From Collybiopsis luxurians FD-317 M1 (taxonomy: Eukaryota > Basidiomycota > Agaricomycetes > Agaricales > Omphalotaceae), in contig KN834800.1 in assembly GCA_000827265.1 (NCBI GenBank), positions 250,261 through 314,260 of the forward strand: a stretch of DNA of 64,000 nucleotides. Direction: 5' to 3'. The notes under the pieces were generated by a model, which was not told the origin of the DNA, did not search any database, and saw only the letters and a program-made list of their open reading frames with translations. Positions within the stretch are counted from its first letter, which is position 1; every line of letters begins with the position of its first letter. Made by a program: the position numbers and the translations under genes. Shown piece after piece: positions 33,501 to 45,415 of this stretch.

Positions 33501-35303
33501 GTCGAACAAAGTCCTGATCTTCACGAAATCGGTGCAATTGATGAAAATTCTCGACACTTACCTCAAAATGCAACGTATGTAGCCCGATGATTCTTCGTGA
33601 AGACTACTGAAAAATCCTCCTGTAAAGGGTACGGCCATCTTTGCTTTTCAGGCGAAACGCCTCAAAAAGAAAGTAAGTCGACTAACTAGTTGCTCTGGAG
33701 GTGCAATGACCACGCGTATATAGGGATGGGTATCATAGACAAATTTCACTCGGATCCAGAAATCTTCGTTTTCTTAATCTCTACGATGGCTGGAGGAACG
33801 GGTTTGAATCTTGTAGGTGCAAATAAAGTAGTCATTTTTGGTGAGTAGTAGTGATGACCCACTTCTACCTGTATCTGACACTATTTTCTTATAGATCCAC
33901 ACTGGAGTATGTCACCTAACTTCCTAACTTACTGAGGCTCGGTTCTGAATCGTTTTGGTAGATCCAGCGCACGACCTGCAAGCGATGGATCGGTATGAAC
34001 ATCCACCTTCTTGGTTTTCCATTAATCAACTTTGTTTTTCTGCTCAGTGCTTATCGAATCGGGCAGACCCGACCTGTGGAAATTTATCGTTTGCTGGGTG
34101 CAGGTTCCTTAGAAGAACTGATTTACGCATGCCAAGTGTACAAGCAACAGCAAATGGCCATTGGGTATGAAGCCAGTATACAGACCCGGTACGTGTGATT
34201 TTCAGTCTTCCTTTGTTGGGTGCTACATCCCCTCTGCCTCTTCAGTTACTTCGAAGGTGTCAAAAATGACCGGAGAAAGCAAGGGGAGCTCTTCGGCTTG
34301 AAAAATATCTTCAAACTAGATGAGAAGAATTTCACAAAACTAGCCGTGAGTTTGACCAATGTTGCGCTTACCACGATTTTATTCTGATCACCTCGACTTT
34401 CAAGATTGAGAAAGCTAATCAACGTCAGCTGGATTGGGCCTTTGGAAATATCAACAGCAAACAATTCAAAGAAGACGAATCGGACGCGGTGAATATGGCG
34501 GGGCTAGATGAATTGTTATTGGCGGAACGTATGTGGCCACTTTACTGCTCTCGATCGTTGATGGAATGACATTTTCTTGTAGCCGAACAACCTCACCAAG
34601 TCCAGAAGGAGAAAAGCAAAGCTGAACAAATTCTCAACTCTGCTGGAGTGGCTTATACACATCATAACGAAGAAGTCATTAGACAGAATGAGATTGAGGT
34701 GAAAAAGGCCAAGGAACTTCTCGTGAGTACAAGGGCGAAATAAAGTGCGATAGTGTTCTCATTGTAGCCTATTGCAGAAGCAACTGAAGTTGTCTGGTAA
34801 TCGGGCTGCCCGCAAGTCCTTGCTTGGTGGGGTGTCTCGGAGAGGATCTCGTCGTCACAGTGGATCTAGTAGCAAGAGCAAGAGCGAGGGAGTTGTCTCC
34901 GATCCAGACAAACGACCGTGGCCTCCCAAGAGAGGCCGCCTTCAGAAAAAGCTTACCGCAGAGGAGCAGTAAGTGGAACTGTTTTGGTCTTTGTAGTTGG
35001 AATAACTGACCGCTATATTAAATATGTGCGGACAGAGCTGAAGAACGCTACGAAGCTCTCCTTGACCGTGGTGATATCGATTGTATGGCAGATATCAAGA
35101 CCAAACTCCTACCAAAATTGTGAGCGTTGTCAGCGTCCTTTGGCTTGATCATGATGTATGCTAATTCTGCGGTATATAGCATAAAATTGACCGGGTCCGC
35201 ACAGCAAGAATACTTTCGGATTCTTGATGAGTATAGTTTGAATATGAAGAAAGAGAGACAGAGAAAGGCGGCGCAACGAGCTCAAGACAGCGATAGTGAT
35301 TAA
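30525..35303 (+). CDS. SNF2-family ATPase, ERCC6L2/Rad26-like
   Basis: Twenty-nine exons, 1047 aa: 30525-30594, 30649-30678, 30732-30938, 31112-31303, 31353-31430, 31486-31530, 31588-31622, 31682-31882, 31933-32151, 32202-32286, 32339-32661, 32713-32765, 32816-32840, 32891-33030, 33081-33178, 33238-33249, 33302-33411, 33463-33574, 33628-33672, 33724-33840, 33895-33906, 33962-33992, 34048-34188, 34246-34345, 34405-34528, 34583-34722, 34778-34968, 35036-35119 and 35180-35303. The acidic N-terminus is followed by motif Ia-type GDDMGLGKTVQVISFLSA, the DEAH-equivalent VDEVHRAKN, SNF2 RRFGLTGTAIQNS, and helicase C blocks FLISTMAGGTGLNLVGAN and AYRIGQTRPVEIYRLL. ERCC6L2 hallmarks are CDCGSGE-x2-RKCCH and YKQQQMAIGYEASIQTRYF. 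Role: chromatin remodelling or DNA repair. Exon 16 (12 nt) is the least certain: the stronger upstream acceptor breaks the frame. Confidence 0.9.
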
Positions 35304-36164
35304 TGGAAGAGCGGATCGCATTGCGCTTGCACGCATGCGGACTTTTGAAGACTCTGGCTGACATTTGCATCTGGTACAAATTGTTGTTTTTTTTTTTTTC
35401 GCGCAGCATCACACAATTGTTAGTATAAATCGTGTTATTTTATTGTAGATTGTTATCACAATACTGTACGTAGTTCATAGCAAAATTGACAGCATTTCTT
35501 GGGTCGAGCTACTACGCGCAGATATCCGACTGATGACATGCCGTCTAACCACACACCGCGCTACGGGAACCGTTAATAGCTATTCAATAAGAACAAAGAA
35601 GATATCCTGCCTACCATTGTGTTCCCGGAGGTTCTACTTATATAATTCAACAGCACCTACAGCGTGTGAGGATTTATGCATTTATGCTGAGAATGGATCG
35701 ATTTGATTCGACATGTATTGAGACGCGAGTAAAAGTATGCACAAATCCAGAAGACTCAGCAAAGATGGCTAGAGTGGATTGTATGAGCGGGAGATATGCC
35801 CCCTGAACAAACGCCGTAGTATCAGTACTCTGATTGTTATGTATACAGCTGTTCCAACAGCTTTTCAGCGGCAAAGGGTTCAAGGCGCTTACGTGTTTGA
35901 CGAGCAAGCTGTGCAATTTCGGTCACGCGTCAATTGTTCACGAGCGCTAATCTCCCTCAGCTCCTTCCTTTCTACCTTCATCGTCTTCTTGTCCAAAGCT
36001 CTTTTCGGGCTTTTTCAGGGCCACTGAACAGAGGAATTGTAAGTCTACACCTATCTGTCCGCGTTTATACCTGTAGTCCTGTGTGAAACGAAGCTGAACA
36101 TTCCGGACATACAGCTGGGTTGCGTAGTTAAAAAGCCGAAGCTGACCTACTCTACTGTCCCCAG
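35304..36164. other. Leader region of the bZIP gene with several uORFs
   Basis: Contains upstream ATG frames at 35676-35690 (4 codons), 35765-35806 (13 codons), 35796-35819 (7 codons) and 35839-36027 (62 codons). A strong GTAAGT donor at 36038 and a CCCCAG acceptor ending at 36164 suggest a 5' leader intron. AGCGCT occurs at 35943-35948. Whether these lie in the mRNA is not known. Confidence 0.4.
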
Positions 36165-37691
36165 ATTATTTCAGGCTGCTATCGTGCCGCCCCGTTAGAA
36201 CTTGTCAATTTACACCCATTCGCTGTCGAAATTTCGTCTCCGACTTATCCAAATTTCCTTTACCAGTCGAACACAGATGGTCATTCGTCTTTGAATACCT
36301 CTTCGACTGCTACTTCCAATTTGTCATTGGCTCCCCGCACTTACGGACACTCCTCTGAGCATCTAGCTTCTGTTCATAATAATGGCTTCCTGAACACTTC
36401 GCCTTCGAATAGAGTGGTTGAACTGGCTGCGCATTATGGCATTCCCCAGTCATTGCCCAAGCCGCCTAAACCAAATCTACGACCAGAACCTGCTTTTGCT
36501 GCTCAAAGTTACTCTGCGATGCCTGAATTTGTAACAATGAGACAGAATTATCTCAACATGCTATCGAATAACCCTCCAGACGATTCCGCTGCCTCTACGG
36601 GAGCTACGGGTTCCGCAATGGATCCGGCGCCTCAGTCCACTCCGTTGGGTCTTACATCGGACCATGAATTGCAACCGGTGCTTGACATTCTGAGATGTAT
36701 GCGCTATTTCTTCAGTATTTATCGTGCTCTAATATCTACTGTTTGTGTTCCAGCTTCACCCGAGTTCAAGATGGCACAGAATTTTGGAGAATACCTTACC
36801 TCTCCGCTAGGTACACCGTATGATGATTTCAGCAACACCTCCCCGATGGACGATTCTCCTTTTATTTCGGACCTCAATACTCCCATCATGGACCACATCG
36901 ATAATTTCGAATCCAGTCTTACAGATCCAACTTCTGGCTGGACGAATGAAGATCTTTCTAGGCCGTTGTTTGACGACGCCAGTCTGTCGTACTATAATCA
37001 GGTCCCTGTCCAAACCGGAACAGAGGTAAAGGAACCTCCACAGTCCACCGCGGCTGAGCTCTTGGCCAATCACAAATTGTACTCTTTTTCCCCGAGCTCA
37101 CCCGCGCTTGAAGACTTCAACTCCCCTGTCACTCCACACGATCATTCTCCGGTTATGCGTGCTGGACGTTCCTTATACTCTTCTCCTCGCGTTCCTACAT
37201 CGTCGACGTTACCACCCCATTCCACTTCTTCCGTCAGTACTCGAAACAAATCGCGCGGACCGTCCCTGAATGCCACTGGTACCCGTAAAGACATTTCCCC
37301 AGAAACTATGGTCCCATACGATGCCCCTACCCAGTCCCGGAATTACCTGACCCCTTCCGCAACGTCACGAAAAGTCTACCCATCTCATGCTGCCCGGAAA
37401 CGTTCGCATACTGAAGCTTTTGATGATCATGTTCAGGAGCAGGATGAACTCACTGGTGAGGCTCCTCCCGGCCCAAATGCCTCTGAAATGGAACACATTG
37501 AATGGAAGAGGCGTCAGAATACGCTTGCTGCCAGGAAGAGTCGGAAGCGCAAGCTAGAGCACCTGCGGGAGCTCGAACATGAAAACACCGAATTAAAACA
37601 AGATCGGGATCGGTGGAAGGTTCGATGCGGCGTCCTCGAAGGTGTTCTAAAGGCCAATGGAATGGCAGTTCCCAAATGGGACGAAGATTAA
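36165..37691 (+). CDS. bZIP transcription factor, Gcn4/Cpc1-type
   Basis: The coding frame is open from the acceptor at 36164. A 57-nt in-frame intron (36697-36753, GTATGC...CCAG) splits it, and the stop is TAA at 37689. The first in-frame ATG is 36519, but the sequence before it looks coding (for example RVVELAAHYGIPQSLPKPPK), so the true start is probably in an upstream exon I could not place. The C-terminus has the basic region RRQNTLAARKSRKRK with the NxxAAxxSR signature of Gcn4, followed by heptads (LEHLRELEHENTELKQD) to the end. Acidic, hydrophobic clusters around LTSPLGTPYDDF and DDSPFISDLNTPIMD resemble the Gcn4 activation regions. Expected role: amino-acid starvation response. The upstream ATGs suit uORF translational control as in GCN4 and cpc-1. 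Confidence 0.8.
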   Translation: MISGCYRAAPLELVNLHPFAVEISSPTYPNFLYQSNTDGHSSLNTSSTATSNLSLAPRTYGHSSEHLASVHNNGFLNTSPSNRVVELAAHYGIPQSLPKPPKPNLRPEPAFAAQSYSAMPEFVTMRQNYLNMLSNNPPDDSAASTGATGSAMDPAPQSTPLGLTSDHELQPVLDILRCMRYFFSIYRALISTVCVPASPEFKMAQNFGEYLTSPLGTPYDDFSNTSPMDDSPFISDLNTPIMDHIDNFESSLTDPTSGWTNEDLSRPLFDDASLSYYNQVPVQTGTEVKEPPQSTAAELLANHKLYSFSPSSPALEDFNSPVTPHDHSPVMRAGRSLYSSPRVPTSSTLPPHSTSSVSTRNKSRGPSLNATGTRKDISPETMVPYDAPTQSRNYLTPSATSRKVYPSHAARKRSHTEAFDDHVQEQDELTGEAPPGPNASEMEHIEWKRRQNTLAARKSRKRKLEHLRELEHENTELKQDRDRWKVRCGVLEGVLKANGMAVPKWDED

Positions 37692-40600
37692 GCAAGCTCT
37701 GAGCTGCCATGGGACTCGATACGGGTTTCTAGAAGTAAACCATTTTCGAGATTTCCAAATTATGACCATCCATCTCTTCCCTGCGTCTTTTTTTGTTTAT
37801 CCTGATTTATCCTGATTCCTCATCTCAGCCCCGTACTCGTTATTTCTGGACAGTTTTGCTCTTCGTATTCATCCTTTGCTTTTTTATTCTCCACGCGTCA
37901 GCATGGACTTTCGATCTTCGCTGTAGATTCTTTTTTGTATAATTTATCAGCGTCCTTATGCAACCCCGCTCCATATATGAACATGTCTCACTTATGATAC
38001 AGATTTACTATATATCTATACTAATTCTTGCTTCTTTGTATATGCGCTTTGTCGACATTGGACGATGCTTTCGAGATTGATACTCACGATATCTGTATTT
38101 TTCCCTGCCTCCTGTTTGTGTAGATTTGTCATCCCTACTCAGACCTATATTCATCTATATACATTAACAACTCCCTCCTCGTACTTATATGGCGTCACTG
38201 TAGAGCACTTTCTACATTGTCGATTAGTTATCTTGTTGTAGTTTTACCGTTCAGCTACGTTATGTAACAGCGCGCGTTTAAAACTTCATTCACGGCATGT
38301 TCACCGATCACGGCGCTTGCTGCAAGCCTTGGCAGCAACTTGAATATACGATATCTTGCCTGTTGCTACCTATTACTGCGCTGTTTACTTGGCAAAGCCT
38401 TGAGACCAGTTACAAACGGCAGGAAACGTGAAACTAAAAATTAGGAAGGATATTTGAGTACCAAAGCTAATTTGACATGCTTTGACGTGCCGCTTGGTCA
38501 CTGTGGCGCTAGGTGAAACTACTAAGTCTGCCCAGAAACCCCTGCAAAATTCGGTGAATGGGTTTTCAGGCTTCAATAAGACATAGCCAGTGTACTGGAT
38601 GCCCGATTGGCTTTTTCCGAGGAGAGAAGAATCAGTGATTTTAAGATTTTGTAAGATGCCAATGACCTACGTGTCAGTGCTCATCGTAGAAAATGTATAA
38701 ACCGAGATGATGCCCTCACTGTGAATAAGCTTCGACGTCTAGAAGGGGATTTGCGTATTGGCCACACTCGAGCTACCGTGTACTACTAGTACCAATTTCA
38801 CCCTTACAAATTCTGATAACGTTACTTCGAGCAACTCGTTCAAAAGACCCTACCTCTTGTTGGCAATGTAGCGTAAAACACCTCACAGTCAAGAGACTTC
38901 TGACTCCGGAATTTTAGGGGGAGCCAAGGCGCGTCCTCTTTGTTACAATCTCGACTTACTCGCGGAGTCTGTCCCTGGCTCCATACGGCCGCAAACCCAT
39001 GCTGAGGAAAACATATTTTTTTTCCGGATAATTCACCGCCTGCTCGTTGTGACATTATTCTTCTCTTGTGCTCCTGGATATGGTGACACAGCAGGACCTG
39101 TAGAATTAATTGGACTCAGGAGATGGATGGCTCGCTAGCATCTGAGCTCCGTGCATTTCTCGGGAAACAATGACTCACTTGTGCTCATTGCTATCATGAC
39201 TGCCGTTTTGAAGTATAGGGTTATAATAATCTTGCCTCGAGCTAACCGGCTTCAGCCAGGGTGATCAAAGACTCCTTGATATTAATTGTCGGGGTCGAAG
39301 TTTTCAAGAAAGCAGCATATACTCGACCGAGGACAAACTGGACCTTCGGCCGAGGCGCAAAAAAAATAAAATGCGCTACAGGAGGTCTTCTACTGTGACT
39401 GATAACAAACTCTCTCAGCCCAAGGACTGGCTACGACAGGGAGGCACTGATGTAAATCGGAGAACGGCTCAAGCTTTTGTTTTTTTTCATGGTCGCGGAA
39501 GCAGCAAATCCTGGACATTAGTTCAGCCTAACGCCAGAAGGAAATTTTCAATGAATACTTATTCCTGGATGCCCAAGACCTGCTCAGTTTTCGCTCCTGA
39601 TTCGGGTTCACTGACTTCCCCGATTAGCATAAGTGGTGGATTTTTGTTCTTTTATTCCTGGCATACGCAAGTTTGCATCTAAAAATTTACGCACTTGAAC
39701 AGTACCATATGGACAAGCTCAACTTGGAAAGACAGAGAGGTAAGTAGGGTAAGTAGGAGACGAGCGATTGGATGTGATTCATTACCACCTGCACATGAAC
39801 GTCCATCTCAGATACTAATACTCGGGAGAAGCGCGAAACATCATCCTTCGAGAGTCACTCGTTCACGGTAAATTTTTTTTTGCTTGTACAAGTCAGTTGA
39901 AACCTCCTGATGACTGTAATCAACAGTTTCGACAGCACAAGGCCAAACAACGGCAAGTCGTTATTCTGGCTATCTCTCTTTAGATAGCCATTCTAACTTC
40001 GACATCTCCGTGGACCATGCAAATTTCTCCCCACGGTCACCGAACAAAGTGGCAGATCTCTTCTTTCCATTTCTGTAAATAAATGTCAATGCGGTTATTG
40101 AGCTGTGGAAGGAAACGTGGCGAGTAGGGTAACAGAAACCTTCGCAGTCGAATCTCAGTCGATCTCCTATCGCAAGAGAGCATAGAATGACATCACGATC
40201 AGGTATCCATGCTCGTTCCTCTGGATACTTGTCCTCTTGGTGAATTTCGTAGATCTCAAGTTGAGTTCCGGTAGCTGGAGCCGTTTGCGGCTCACTTACC
40301 AGTCGGTCTACTTCCGTTCAAAGTTCCGAACTAGAATATTCCCAAAGCTATTCATTATTCGATTTTCTTTTGTCTGCAATTTACCATAAAAGGATTGATC
40401 AAAGTGACTTCCTCGCGCGCTTAACAGTGCATTTTCTTCTGATGTTCTTTTAACGGGTTCTAACTTTGAAGTATTTCCATACCATTAAGCTGATGCCGTG
40501 TACAATTGGTGGTGAACTGCCAAACTTAAGTTTCAACAGAAGGCTGATCCTCCGATGTCGCCTATGTTTTGGGTCCTTTCGTCGACTGTACTATTCTAGG

Positions 40601-42506
40601 TAAGTGTTCAGATATGAAGGGCTCTGACATCCCGAGGTGAGTGATGCACCCTTGATTTTAGTATAGGATGGGTGTTCTCTTCTTCTGCTTTTCTTTGGGA
40701 GCTTGTTCGCGACAATGCTCGGTTTGCGACCAGGGGTGATGAAATTATTTAGAATACGTGATTTTTTGCCCCTTTTCTAACTCTCAAGGAGCAAAACACT
40801 CGCTGTGAAGCGAAAGGGAAAGGCCGATCCAACTAGCCCAGGAACGATGTGTTGCGCCGATACCCTTTGCCCTACATGCGGGTCTTGCTAGGATAGCTTT
40901 CGATGATTTTAGAAGTTCTCGAAAGTTTTTATGACTTCTCCCGGGAAGAGATCTCTCATTTCACCGCATATATGGAGCTGGAGAGCAATGAACGTCAGCC
41001 ATGCGCAAAAAAACAGTCGTTCTTGGCAGGTGGAAGGCAGAAGCTTTCATTCTAAGGTGATTCATCCGTCTAGTACGCAGTCGGACACAAAGCCGCCCGG
41101 ACGAATTTCGGTGACTCAGAGCAGTGAACATGAAGACTGATGAAGACTGCACCACAACGGATACTCATCAGCCATTCAAGTTCGAGCCACAGGGCAGGCA
41201 CATCCCGGATGTGTCGGAAACTTAGTAAACTCCAGCTTTCCCCGAGCAACCTCTGAACACCAACCAACACCAACTTCCTATGACAACATAGGTTCTGTGC
41301 GCTATCATCGCTCCTTTCGAAGCGGATAGAAGGGATCGTCAGCACCAACTTATGTAAAGCAAGATTTGCTTTGGAGGGATTTGATCCGTCGCTTAGGAAA
41401 GGCACTTGCAAATCCACCAAGAGTCGTATAGCATTGATAAGGAAGATACGATCCTTCTCATCTGTTATCCATGCTTTCATCAAGTGGGCAATGCGTTCTA
41501 ATGACATGACCGGCGGTTTGATGCTGAGGAATACAGCCGGGCTGAACAATTGAGACCTGCTTGCCAAAGAAAGGACACTTTCTATGTATGTACAGCAGAT
41601 CTCAATACTATCACAGGTATCCACTGAAGGAATCAATGCCAATCTTCGTGCAAGTTGTCCGTCAAATCGGGTACTTCCGCGCTTACAATCAGACCCGGTA
41701 TGCGTCTGTTTACATAGCCCATCGGCCCTCAGTAGAATCACCAATCACAATGAACTGATTCTATCCTCTGACCAGCCGATTGAGGTTTAAACGTCAAATG
41801 TCGACTTTTCTCCGCTCCCCTAGAATTTCGCTCTGGTTTGCACATAGTAGGAATTCAACTCGTAGAAGCCTACACAATAGATCCAGGGTTAGATTGAGTG
41901 ACAGCGCGTAGAACGGAGATAACATGCAAGTAAGGCATTTAATTTTTCCTTTGGAATAAAAATCGAAATTAGTTAAACCAACGAGCGAAGCGACATGTCT
42001 GGAAGCGCGCCACGGACATGAACAGAAAAAGGATAGCTTATGAGGATTCGGTTTTAACGGGGAGGTTCCCGAGTACATGCGGAGCCGGCAAAGATTATGG
42101 TTTTCACTATGTAGAAAGAGGAAACAGAACTTAGTTATGGCACTACTTGCGGATTCCCGTCTAGAACCCTGGTAATACAATGCCCCGAAAATGAGCGAGC
42201 GGAGCGGGTAGAGAAAATGGACCATGAATATGGGCTACGAAACCGCCTTCCAACTTATGCATTAGCGGAGCATACAATCGCAAGTTGGACGGTGAAGGCG
42301 TATCTCCGCACAACTTGAAAAACGGTGTGGCCAGCCCGTGAAGGCATGGGATTATCCCCACGTGATTAGTTTCCCCGCATTCAATTCGGTGTCCACAAGG
42401 CGTCCACCATCGGTCCTAACGCTCAGCTCATTCCTCTCACGTTCTTTCTCTTTCAACTCTCACCTTCTGCTTTCTAGTCATATTCAGTAGGAGCCTGAGC
42501 GCAAAG
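37692..42506. other. 4.8 kb gene-poor region
   Basis: The first ~600 bp after the bZIP stop are T-rich and probably 3' UTR. The rest has only scattered ORFs. The longest, minus 41070-41744, is listed separately. No transposase, reverse transcriptase or RNA gene was recognised. A CACGTG at 42359-42364 belongs to the glucanase promoter. Confidence 0.4.
41070..41744 (-). CDS. Uncertain ORF, 224 codons
   Basis: The longest uninterrupted frame in the 4.8 kb gap. Its middle part (LARRLALIPSVDTCDSI, then AHLMKAWITDEKDRIFLINAI) has a plausible Leu/Ile-rich helical composition. There is no domain I recognise, no clear Met context, no intron signals and no neighbouring exon. It could be a relic of a helical-repeat or F-box-associated protein, or chance. 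Confidence 0.2.
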   Translation of the reverse strand: MVILLRADGLCKQTHTGSDCKRGSTRFDGQLARRLALIPSVDTCDSIEICCTYIESVLSLASRSQLFSPAVFLSIKPPVMSLERIAHLMKAWITDEKDRIFLINAIRLLVDLQVPFLSDGSNPSKANLALHKLVLTIPSIRFERSDDSAQNLCCHRKLVLVGVQRLLGESWSLLSFRHIRDVPALWLELEWLMSIRCGAVFISLHVHCSESPKFVRAALCPTAY

Positions 42507-45415
42507 ATGGAGGAACATTTCAACCATTCGGTGGGAGGAACAGCACCTGGCACCCCACTTCCAGCCGGTGAAGGGGACAGATTTTTGGAGCAACCCAGGG
42601 CCTCTTTTCTTGATTCTAATGCAGGCAATTCTATGCAATCTACACCGAATAATTCTTCGCCACTCTTGGTATCGAATAAGGCAGAAGCTGATAGCTCGGA
42701 ACAACAACTTCAGACGGGTTCTAGAGGAAAGAGACGGCGTCCACTAGTTCTTGCTCTTGTTGGCCTCTCTATTCTGGCTATTGTTGTTCTTGCGGTCATT
42801 CTCCCGGTTTATTTCAAGGTCATCAAGCCCAAAAATAATCACGGTAATCTTGCCAGCGGCAGCAGCGGTTCTTCCGCGGGAAATGGCACGGTCGGAAGTG
42901 GTTCCGGGAATCCCTCGAGCCCCACTGGCGCTACTTCGGGTGGCAATGGTTCTGAGATTATCACAGATGACGGCACCAAGTTTACCTACAAGAATCCCTT
43001 CGGAGGATACTGTAAGCTTTCTCTTCGTGTGGAATGAAGATTTTCGTTTCATCAGTTGTTTCATATTAGGGGTGTTTGATCCAAACGACCCCTTCAACAA
43101 TAATGCTCGACCTAACTCCTGGACTCCACCACTCAATGCCAGTTGGGATTGGACAAATGATAGAATCTACGGGTATGCAGCGTCATAGCTTTCGAGTACG
43201 AAGAATATACACATTTCTCTCCTTTATGTCAGTGTCAACCTCGGCGGTCTTTTCGTCATTGAACCGTTTATTACGCCTTCATTCTTCGAGAAATATCCGA
43301 CCGCTGTCGACGAATGGACACTCAGTGAAGCCATGACAGCCGATACCAGCCCAGGTGGTGGGCTGAATCAACTCGAAGATCATTACAATGTGAGTGTTTT
43401 GTTTCGCCTGTTGGGAACGTGTTTTCTGAAATTCATTACCTTTTCGGTCCATAGACTTTCATCGTGCGTGGTTCGCTCACATCATCTGTAGATTGTTTTC
43501 GTGACACGCTGTGCTCGTCCTTTGTTCACAGACTGAGCAAGATATCGCCGAAATAGCGGGCGCAGGTTTGAATTGGATCCGTCTCCCCATTCCCTTCTGG
43601 GCAATTGAAACCTGGCCTGGAGAACCGTTCTTGGCGAAAACAAGTTGGAGGCTAGCTCGTTCTATACTTCACTCATTTTATCCAGTCTGATCGGCGTCTT
43701 TTTAGATATATCCTTCGCATTTTGAAATGGGCAAGAAAGTACGGACTTCGTGTCAATTTGGACTTGCATACTATACCGGGATCTCAGAATGGTGGGTGTT
43801 TGTATCGTAGATGCCGTTGCCTCTTCATCTCAGTCTAATCTTAGGTTACAATCATTCTGGTAAACTCGGGCAGGTATGCCAGTGCACTTCAGCAAACCAG
43901 GATCGTTGACTCATGGAGTTTCAGGTGAATTTCATGAATGGTGTCATGGGATATGCGAATGCACAACGAACACTATCGTACATTCGCATCATTACCGAAT
44001 TTATTACACAGGAAGAGTATCTCGATGTTGTTCCCATGTTCGGAATCATCAACGAGGCTTTGATCTCCACTATCGGGAAAGAGCAGATGACAGCGTTGTA
44101 AGTTTATTGACTTCCATGGTAGAAGGGTGCTAATGTAATATTCTTGCTAGCTATCTCGAGGCTCATGACATGATCCGTGGTATTACTGGATTGGGAGAGG
44201 GCCATGGTCCCTTCATATCCATCCATGATGGATTCATCGGCGTGGACAATTGGGCTGGGTTCCTCTCCGGTTCAGATCGAATTAATCTGGATACTCATCG
44301 TATGTGACCTAGTCGAACTATTCGATGTATCGCCCACATTATCGATTCTTTTCTTTCTAGCTTATTTTGCATTCGACGGACAGCCCAATGATTCACCTAT
44401 TGCCACTGGCGTCGGGCTGGATGCTGGAGGAACTTGGCCTTCCTCTGCATGTAACAGTTGGGGTCCCGGTATCAACACTAGGTATGTAGTGGCTTTCATT
44501 GCAGGCTCATAATTCAGTCCCTTATCGCCTCAACAGTCGCAGCGACTTTGGTGTGACAATCGCTGGTGAATTTTCCACCGGTTACAATGATTGTGGGTTG
44601 TTCCTAAAGGGAGTCCCCGGGAGCCATTCCTATGGCGGTGACTGCGACCTTTGGCAAGATGCATCGACATGGAATGCGACCGTTATAGCTGGCGTTAAAG
44701 AATTTGCTCTAGCCAGCATGGACGCTTTGCAAAATTGGTTCTTCTGGACTTGGAAAATCGGGAATTCCACTGCCAACAATCGTGTCGAGTCTCCTCTCTG
44801 GTCCTATCAACTCGGCCTCCAGGGCGGGTGGATTCCAACAGATCCTCGCGAAGCAACTGGAGTCTGTGCAGCTCTGGGTGTAAGCCAGCCATGGAATCAA
44901 CAGTTCGAATCCTGGCAGACTGGTGGTGTGGGTGCAGGTAAGACTAATCTTTCCTGTCTCCTCCTGTCTTCTCATTGTCATGTACACCAGGGACTATTGC
45001 TGCCACGTCTACCGCAAAATACGTTTGGCCTGTTACCCAGGTATCAGGTGTTCCAGCGGCCCAAATGGCATTCATCCCAACGTATACCCCCACAGGATCG
45101 GTTGTGACTCTTCCGCCTCCTACATTGACAGCCACGACGCAAAGCATCAGCGAAGGCAACGGATGGTTCGACTCATCCGACACAACCAGTGCTCCTACCG
45201 CAATTGCTGGCTGCTCCTACCCTGATGCTTGGGACGCCATTAACGCAGCCGTTCCCACTTCTCAGTGCGGAGGTGGAGCTGCAAACTCACTTGCAACTAC
45301 CTCCCCTTTAACATCGGCAACTAGCATCCCCACCTCTCTTGCTACTGGTTTAACTTCGGCGGGTACTATTTCCGATGACGTGACTGCTCCTACAGCTGCC
45401 CCTACAACCATTTAG
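42507..45415 (+). CDS. Type II membrane GH5_9 exo-beta-1,3-glucanase
   Basis: Twelve exons: 42507-43011, 43070-43172, 43233-43389, 43455-43463, 43532-43650, 43706-43791, 43845-43873, 43925-44097, 44151-44299, 44361-44481, 44537-44937 and 44991-45415, giving 758 aa. A ~75-aa cytosolic N-terminus ends in GKRRR. One membrane span follows (about 79-103, LVLALVGLSILAIVVLAVIL), then a Gly/Ser linker and the GH5 barrel: VNLGGLFVIEPFITPSFFEK, NWIRLPIPFWAIE, LDLHTIPGSQNGYNHSG, acid/base Glu in GIINEAL, nucleophile Glu in IAGEFSTGYNDC, and WFFWTWKIG. The tail is Ser/Thr-rich. It should trim beta-1,3-glucan at the plasma membrane or wall. Exon 4 is 9 nt (TFI). The intron at 43651 begins GCTAGC (GC-AG); no GT donor keeps the frame. 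Confidence 0.93.

Noticed and set aside
39371..39682. Plus-strand ORF of 103 codons in the 4.8 kb gap
   Set aside because: Composition looks random, with no motif and no neighbouring exon.
41794..42225. Minus-strand ORF of 143 codons
   Set aside because: Leu/Cys/Phe-rich chance frame in the glucanase promoter region with no domain.
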